Assembly: GCA_028565635.1 (NCBI GenBank)
Contig: JAOXYB010050458.1
Coordinates: 1-11,769 of the forward strand
Direction: 5' to 3'
DNA length: 11,769 bases
Origin: Phoronis ovalis
Taxonomy: Eukaryota > Phoronida > Phoronidae
The position numbers were made by a program, and so were the translations under genes. This document shows positions 7,637-11,769 of the stretch, piece after piece. Every line of letters starts with the position of its first letter. Position 1 is the stretch's first letter. The notes beneath the pieces are model-generated. The model made no database searches. It was given only the letters and a program-made list of their open reading frames with translations, and was not told where the DNA came from.

Positions 7637-10600
7637 CTGCAATAGAAAAAATCCATTCAAAAATCCTGCACATTAAAATTACAAAAAATTGTTTCAAAAT
7701 AACACTCATCTTGCAAACAATCATACTTTATTGTAAGTAATTTCTTCAGCATTCTGTGCTCACATACTGTGTGTGGTATTGTTGCTACCAATTGCAACGA
7801 GATGCGACCTTGTAATATCCTTTAGTGTTATAAAAGGCACAGTACCACTGTACTACAGGGACAAACTTTGCACAAAAGATAAAGCATAAAACTGACTACA
7901 AGTTAATGATAGTCCCATGAACAACCATTAAGTTTATATTGTAAAGATTCTTTAAACATTCCTGATAGCTTTTGACTTTATCTCAAATTCTTATCTACCT
8001 AAATATTTTTGTAGCCCATCTACTTGTTTTTATGTTGTGTTACATTGCAAAATTGCTTTGCTTGTTTTTTTAAAGTAATTAATTATAGCTGTGGACATAG
8101 AAAATCAAAACAAGAACATCATTATTCTCAAAAACTATTTGACAAAAAATACAGAAAATCAAAAAGACAATTCCACCAAGAATCACAGTTAGATATCCAA
8201 GAATCCCAAGTCATTTTGGAATGCTATTAAGAAACTAGGTCCCAGAAAAGAGAATAAAATTCCAGAGGAAGTTATTTTAGATGATGATACAGTATCAATG
8301 GATATAAATAAGGTCTGAGATAAATGGTACAATGACTATGAAGCACTTTTTGCAAAAGCAAAAGATAAGTCTGATATATGTTTTGATGATAAATTTTATA
8401 ATGAATTGTTAAATTTGAAAAGTGCATTTGAATGTGATATGGCAGGGGAAACAGCAACTGTTCAGTCTCAAGATGATTTATTGAATTCTGATATCACAAT
8501 GGAAGAGGTCTCAAGGGTCATTGAACATGCCAAAACAGGTAAAGCTTGCGGAATTGACAATTTACCAAATGAATGTTTAATATTAAGTGTTTTACCTAAA
8601 GGAAATAAAGATAAACGTGTACCCCTCAATTACAGAGGGATTAGTTTGCTACCTTGTATAAGTAAACTATTTAGCAGTCTATTGAATCGTTGCATTGTAA
8701 AGCACTTGGACAGGCATAATTTACTTGTTGATGAACAGAATGAGGAACAGGAAAATTAAAGGTCTTGATACATTTACTTGTTTTATCGATTTTTCTAAAG
8801 CATTTGATAGTGTTGATCGTGACTGTCTGTTTTTCAAATTAGTTAAATTTGGTATCACTGGTAAAATATATAATATTGTTAAAAGTATGTATGAATCACC
8901 TACTTGTGCAGTAAAGATAAATGATAGGTTTACTAAATGGTTTGGTACTCAACTGGGTGTACGTCAAGGTGATGTTTTGTCACCCACTTTATTTTATCTT
9001 TTATATGAAAGAATGTTATGTAGTAATGTAGTGACATATAAGCCATTTGTGGCTGGGTGTTTTAATTTTATTGTATTTCATATCCTTTGTAAAATGCTTT
9101 GTTGAAAACACATGTCACGTAAATAAAAAGATAATCTATCTATCTATAAGAGTCCCATAAGTGTTTCCATATTTCATGAATCATCATACTAAGGATGAAT
9201 GCACACATGTTGATAAGTCAGATTTCCCTTTGTGCATGCATCTTCACAGTTTGATGAATCAAGAAGTAAGGAAACTTGTGGGACTAATATATGTCTGTCC
9301 CTGACTTTAATAAGGATACAACTTACTTATTTACAAATTGTTCTAAACCTTTTCTTCTCTCTTCAAGAAACTCTTCTTCAAACAGACCGTCATCACTTCT
9401 AAATGGCAGCTGTCTTTTTAATGCTTTGCCAGGTAATGGAGGTACTACAATCTGTAAAAGTACAGGGAATGAAAACTTATAAAAAATTAGAATATTATTA
9501 AAACATCATCATTGATAACTCATCAAGTCTCTTTTCTTCTATCAGCATTGGTTCATTAAAAGTATATTCTCACACAATTTAAGGAAACATGTCTCACCAG
9601 GTTTCACAAATGAAGTATTTAAGTTGAATTAACCAAAATTGATGATATATATATATATATATATCTTCCTTCTGATGAAATCTACAGAATGGCATAATTT
9701 TTTTCTGACAAATATTCGTGTTTACAAAACTGCACTCGATTTTGTATTTTTATTTTGTCACTGCAAAGCCCCCTCATATGATTTAAATGTGTTTTTAAAC
9801 AAGAACATATTTATGCCATTCCATAGATTTCACAGCCAGAGCTATATTATTAATTTCATGAAATTTGAACTACATATGTCCCATAGTTGTATTTAAAACC
9901 ATATAAAACAATGTATTTTTAAATACGTGAATTGTGTCTTGACATTTTATGTGAATGCACACAGTAAGTGAAAATTTCCAAATACATCATAGTTCAAAAT
10001 AGGCATTCAGTGATTAAACAAAATAGCTGAGATATGATGGACACATTCCTATAAACTGTGACTTGAAGACAATTTAAGGTGATGTATAGGTAGTACAGAT
10101 GTCACTTGAAGTTTGGTGACTTTTAGCATACAAATCCATGCAAGATGGTAATTTCGCGTTGGTCTGAGTGATAATGGATTTGTATGCTAAAAGTCATAGT
10201 AGGGTCATGAAGCTAAGACTACATAGTGATACTTTCAAGGTATTTTTTTTTGCAAAAAGGCTAATTTTACAAAAATTTAAGATTGATGATGTAGTGCATT
10301 CAACATTATAACCATACCAAATAGGACAGCATTACTGGTGGATAATGCTTGTAATGATTGAAATTTTGGAGTTGGGTATATCTCGGGTAGCTATTTCTTA
10401 CAACTACGTATATGACCCCTTAAACAGCATGCCTATGTCTGTCTTCATTTTCAAGTGACATTTTTTTGCATATATATTTAATATTACTGGAACTTCTTTC
10501 AGGGTAACTAAATTTAATTCTGACATATGTTATTGCTTTGTAGAACAGTAACAATACTACACCTTGCTATCTCTCTCTAATTCCGCTCGTAACCATTCAA

Positions 10601-11248
10601 ATTCGCTGTACCTTCTCCTAACACTTGATTCTTTAACCCTGAATACAGGTAAATTTGTCTGAAAACAAATGAACATTTTCAGTTTCACAATTTAATCAAT
10701 AGTCATTAACAATAACATGATTAGTTATTTAAAGTAAGAAAACAAATAGGTATGATGGGACTTTGGTTATTTACTTGACCCGTTATCAGCTACAATTCCG
10801 TTATTGGGTCAGTATAGCCGGGAGTTAAGCGCACATAAAACTTAAAAGGGTCAAATTAGTTCCGTTTTATTGTTCTGATAAATGTAATACAAATGTTCAC
10901 AGAAATAGTCGAACATTCTATGCCTGAAAAAGTATAATAGAAGTGGGTTATGGTATTGTTAAAATTTGGGCGTCTGAACGTTACTGTAACCACAAAATGT
11001 AATGCGGAAATGAGACTGACACAGCAAATAATTTTACACACTTTCGTCAGTTCTGATGTCTCAGAAAAGCACTCTTAAGAACTTGGCGAAAAATTTACCT
11101 TCATTCGCACTTCATAATCGGTATATCTTTTCTTCGCAATGCCATGTGTTTGAGGGTCACCGACATCTATCTCTAAAAAGTTTGCAGGGGGCGAATAAGC
11201 GTCCTCCAACGTTTGTTTTTTAGTTTGTATTCTTGCAGTTGCAGCCAT
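7531..11248 (-). CDS. SNX3: SNX3, sorting nexin 3/12, PX-domain protein, complete, 4 exons
   Basis: Joined exons: 11248-11099, 10658-10563, 9451-9327, 7636-7531, giving 158 codons against 162 in the human protein. All introns are GT..AG and phases agree. Sorting nexin 3 is little more than a PX domain that binds phosphatidylinositol 3-phosphate on early endosomes. There it serves retromer in recycling cargo such as Wntless and the transferrin receptor. The domain is intact: AYSPPANFLEIDV near residues 17-29, RRRYSEFEWLR at 64-74, PPLPGKA at 86-92, and EERRKGLEQFVNK to 124. The PI3P ligands are present as R66-Y67, K91 and R114, each four below the human numbering (R70, Y71, K95, R118). The C-terminus is HPLAQNEKCLHMFLQEPVID and a short basic tail. 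Invertebrates usually have one gene for the vertebrate SNX3/SNX12 pair, so the symbol stands for both. Start context: A at -3, G at +4. Confidence 0.97.
8202..9105 (+). pseudogene. Reverse transcriptase pseudogene of the LINE
   Basis: 8202-8759 is one frame, broken by TGA at 8316-8318, carrying the N-terminal RT region. The frame then shifts, and 8725-9105 continues with fingers/palm motif A, including the catalytic Asp of FIDFSKAFD, and motif B. Sequence expected between DEQN and the RKIKG segment, and between NECL and LPKGN, is missing, as is the YxDD box. The last 35 codons to TGA at 9103-9105 are 3'-end sequence rather than RT core. No active enzyme can be made. Confidence 0.9.
9132..9147 (+). 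repeat. (ATCT)n tail of the LINE
   Basis: About three ATCT units follow AATAAAAAGATA. Short microsatellite tails of this kind mark the 3' ends of CR1/L2-like LINEs and fix the right border of the insertion. Confidence 0.7.
9151..9285. repeat. Imperfect palindrome, about 57-bp arms (long hairpin, MITE-like)
   Basis: The left arm, 9151 to about 9208, is complementary to the right arm, 9285 back to about 9229, at roughly 80 percent with one two-base bulge. The ends are AGTCCCA..AAGT..TTCC and its complement GGAAACTTGTGGGACT. Inner matches include TCATCA/TGATGA and ATGCACA/TGTGCAT. The loop is about 20 bases. It begins three bases after the LINE tail and lies 36 bases inside the SNX3 exon 3 donor. 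Confidence 0.75.
9327..9451 (-). CDS. SNX3: SNX3 exon 3 (PPLPGK loop)
   Basis: 41 codons plus two bases, acceptor CTTTTACAG and donor GTAAGT. It encodes IVVPPLPGKALKRQLPF, the membrane-inserting proline loop, then EEEFLEERRKGLEQFVN. The phase-2 end joins the first base of exon 4 to make Lys124. Confidence 0.96.
9645..9664. repeat. (AT)10 microsatellite
   Basis: Ten AT dinucleotides, directly before the 9677-9831 inverted repeat. Confidence 0.9.
9677..9831. repeat. Inverted repeat, 21-bp arms with 2 mismatches
   Basis: GAAATCTACAGAATGGCATAA at 9677-9697 against TTATGCCATTCCATAGATTTC at 9811-9831, 19 of 21 complementary. Weaker complementarity continues inward and outward, suggesting an old foldback element covering about 9665-9845. 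Confidence 0.65.
10099..10461. mobile_element. Candidate MITE/foldback element with 12-bp inverted ends
   Basis: ATGTCACTTGAA at 10099-10110 is the exact complement of TTCAAGTGACAT at 10450-10461, bounding 363 bp. Inside is a perfect 23-bp inverted repeat and a second small pair, GGGTCAT (10203) with ATGACCC (10412). No transposase and no clear target-site duplication are visible, so the borders are tentative. Confidence 0.4.
10117..10196. repeat. Perfect 23-bp inverted repeat, 34-base loop
   Basis: TGACTTTTAGCATACAAATC plus CAT at 10117-10139 is exactly complementary to 10174-10196. The 80-base hairpin is the most perfect dyad in the window. Chance is very unlikely for 23 consecutive pairs. 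Confidence 0.9.
10563..10658 (-). CDS. SNX3: SNX3 exon 2 (PI3P-binding RRYS motif)
   Basis: 32 whole codons, acceptor TTTTCAG and donor GTGTAG. It encodes TNLPVFRVKESSVRRRYSEF and EWLRAELERDSK, with the basic Arg-Tyr pair that contacts the lipid headgroup. Confidence 0.96.
10659..11098 (-). other. SNX3 intron 1
   Basis: 440 bp, no coding sequence. Three GGGTCA/TGACCC words fall at 10776-10781, 10806-10811 and 10848-10853, resembling nuclear-receptor half-sites, but spacing and orientation show no defined element. Confidence 0.7.
11099..11248 (-). CDS. SNX3: SNX3 exon 1
   Basis: 50 whole codons from ATG at 11248-11246, donor GTAAAT. It encodes MAATARIQTKKQTLEDAYSP and the FLEIDVGDPQT strand that opens the PX domain, ending DYEVRMK. 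Confidence 0.96.
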
Positions 11249-11338
11249 TTTTCACTCCTCCTTTCGCATATTCGCTATACGTCATAGATTTGTGGGTCAT
11301 TTACTGATGACGTAAAACGCAACCGGGTGCTGAGAAAA
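11249..11338. promoter_or_regulatory. 90-bp bidirectional promoter with paired CRE-like sites
   Basis: This interval lies between the SNX3 start codon (minus) and a divergent plus-strand start codon. It contains TACGTCAT (11278-11285) and its exact reverse complement ATGACGTA (11307-11314), both matching the CREB/ATF core TGACGTA. Such sites are common near starts of housekeeping genes. No TATA box is seen. Transcription starts and regulators are inferred. Confidence 0.5.
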
Positions 11339-11435
11339 ATGGTAATCTGTCGAAATTTATGTTGCTTAAAGTCATTTTTGCTCAGAAACCCATTAAAAGT
11401 GGTAAAACACTATAGTGTAAATGTTTCTGCTGAAG
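11339..11435 (+). CDS. Candidate first coding exon of a mitochondrial protein, possibly AFG1L
   Basis: ATG at 11339 has an ideal context (A at -3, G at +4). It opens 32 codons plus one base before a strong donor, GTATGT, at 11436. The peptide MVICRNLCCLKSFLLRNPLK then VVKHYSVNVSAE has many basic and hydrophobic residues and no acid until the last codon. A K-H-Y/S junction resembles a matrix peptidase site. This fits a mitochondrial targeting peptide. In vertebrates SNX3 is neighboured head-to-head by AFG1L (LACE1), a mitochondrial AAA ATPase, and KHYSVNVSAE resembles the KAYTVQTSES segment I recall from human AFG1L. The rest of the gene lies beyond the window, so the ATPase domain cannot be checked. 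Confidence 0.5.
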
Positions 11436-11533
11436 GTATGTGTTAAAACAACGTAGAGATTATATTACTTTTATTTCAATGTTATCAAACTTATACTTAT
11501 ATGACACTTCTAAAGTTCAGAACTATTGATCAC

Positions 11534-11578
11534 GCCGGCCGGCCTGGCCCACTGCCACTGCGGGCACTGGGCACTGGC
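11534..11578. repeat. GC-rich patch with GGCCGGCC palindrome and four CACTG words
   Basis: About 45 bases of mostly G and C in an AT-rich window. It starts GCCGGCCGGCC and then has CACTG at 11550, 11556, 11565 and 11572. The segment GCCCACTGCC/GGCACTGGGC is nearly self-complementary. Confidence 0.6.
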
Positions 11579-11706
11579 AAATCTAAAAGACTAGATAATA
11601 AGATATACTAGAGTAAAGGTAATTTACGTACGATTGGGGAATAGCTCCTATCTCTTCTCATAATTTCCAGATCCTTATTAAGCATGTTGCTAATTAGTCC
11701 TGCAAG

Positions 11707-11754
11707 CATGACCCTTACTTATGGACAGCCTACAGCTTGTCCGTAAGGGTCATG
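11707..11754. repeat. Hairpin with perfect 12-bp outer stem
   Basis: CATGACCCTTAC (11707-11718) and GTAAGGGTCATG (11743-11754) are exact complements. Inside, GGACAGC and GCTTGTCC can form a second stem of about seven pairs after a TTAT bulge. It may be the edge of a foldback element continuing outside the window. Confidence 0.75.
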
Positions 11755-11769
11755 GCCGGCTCATATCTC

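Larger units (their letters stand above)
8095..9147 (+). mobile_element. Decayed non-LTR retrotransposon (LINE), reverse transcriptase remnant, internally deleted
   Basis: Plus-strand remnants of a LINE second open reading frame, probably in the CR1/L2/Jockey group. In order are an upstream linker (YRKSKRQFHQESQLDIQE, then NPKSFWNAIKKLGP) and the start of the RT domain (GKACGIDNLPNECL, LNYRGISLLPCISK). Then come motif A (CFIDFSKAFDSVD) and motif B (GVRQGDVLSPTLFYLL). A 3' tail with AATAAA at 9122-9127 ends in (ATCT)n at about 9134-9147. The copy is dead: a frameshift near 8200, a TGA at 8316-8318, and apparent deletions near 8580, 8741 and 9004. The last removes the YxDD catalytic box and everything to the 3' end. 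It is 5'-truncated, with an approximate left border. It lies antisense in SNX3 intron 3. Confidence 0.93.
7637..9326 (-). other. SNX3 intron 3, carrying a LINE and a long hairpin
   Basis: 1.69 kb. 7637-8094 shows nothing recognised. From about 8095 to 9147 it is filled by an antisense LINE fragment, and 9151-9285 is an imperfect palindrome. The exon 3 donor lies 36 bases from the palindrome. Confidence 0.8.
9452..10562 (-). other. SNX3 intron 2, with two foldback elements
   Basis: 1.1 kb. It holds (AT)10 at 9645-9664, an inverted repeat with 21-bp arms (9677-9831), and a 12-bp inverted-end element (10099-10461) enclosing a perfect 23-bp hairpin. No further coding sequence was found. Confidence 0.8.
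11436..11769 (+). other. Intron-like sequence at the right edge
   Basis: It follows the GTATGT donor and contains no coding sequence. It includes a GC-rich patch (11534-11578) and a terminal hairpin (11707-11754). Confidence 0.45.

Noticed and set aside
9639-9896. 85-codon plus-strand frame starting in the AT microsatellite
   Set aside because: Begins inside (AT)n, is very Phe/Ile-rich, and overlaps an inverted repeat inside an SNX3 intron.
10117-10196. The 80-base hairpin as a confirmed microRNA
   Set aside because: The stem is only 23 pairs with a 34-base loop and lacks the usual bulged stem of about 33 pairs. Kept only as a hairpin to test.
10776-10853. Cluster of GGGTCA half-sites as a hormone response element
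   Set aside because: Spacings of 24 and 36 bases and mixed orientation fit no known direct or inverted repeat response element.
1-11769. CRISPR arrays, bacterial operons, integrons or phage genes
   Set aside because: All supported coding sequence is spliced and animal-like, and the tandem repeats lack spacer organisation.

Overview
This is nuclear DNA from an animal, most likely an AT-rich marine invertebrate such as a mollusc. The evidence is GT..AG-spliced genes with long AT-rich introns, animal-type proteins, a decayed LINE, and a tRNA-derived repeat. The species assignment is inference. No bacterial operon logic applies, and most long open frames are chance or sit in repeats. Two complete genes, both on the minus strand, can be rebuilt exon by exon with consistent splice phases.

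Layout, left to right: (1) 120-250 is the last coding exon (lysine/arginine-rich tail) of a plus-strand gene entering from outside the window. Its 3'UTR and poly(A) signals run to about 925. (2) 950-5950, minus strand, is CZIB (C1orf123/DUF866 family zinc-binding protein): seven coding exons, 160 codons, both CXXC motifs present. Its 2.1-kb second intron holds a tRNA-Phe-like pseudogene, a 30-bp minisatellite, and an inverted-repeat-bounded element with codon-phased 33-bp repeats. (3) 5951-7530 is mostly empty, with a weak candidate for a small minus-strand exon pair at 6304-6557. (4) 7531-11248, minus strand, is SNX3 (sorting nexin 3/12): four exons, 158 codons, complete PX domain with the PI3P-binding residues. 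Its third intron carries an antisense, internally deleted LINE with an (ATCT)n tail. A long hairpin follows the LINE, and intron 2 carries two more foldback structures. (5) 11339-11435, plus strand, is a likely first coding exon of a mitochondrial protein, head-to-head with SNX3 and only 90 bp from its start codon. An oppositely oriented pair of CRE-like sites lies between them. By gene order and N-terminal resemblance it may be AFG1L. (6) 11436-11769 is intron-like sequence with a GC-rich patch and a strong terminal hairpin.

The genes have no evident shared pathway. SNX3 acts in endosomal retromer sorting, CZIB is a conserved zinc-binding protein of poorly known role, and the right-hand exon looks mitochondrial. 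The most interesting aspects are the compact SNX3 bidirectional promoter, the convergent overlap at the left, and the dense population of foldback and tandem-repeat elements within introns. I found no convincing new multi-gene system.
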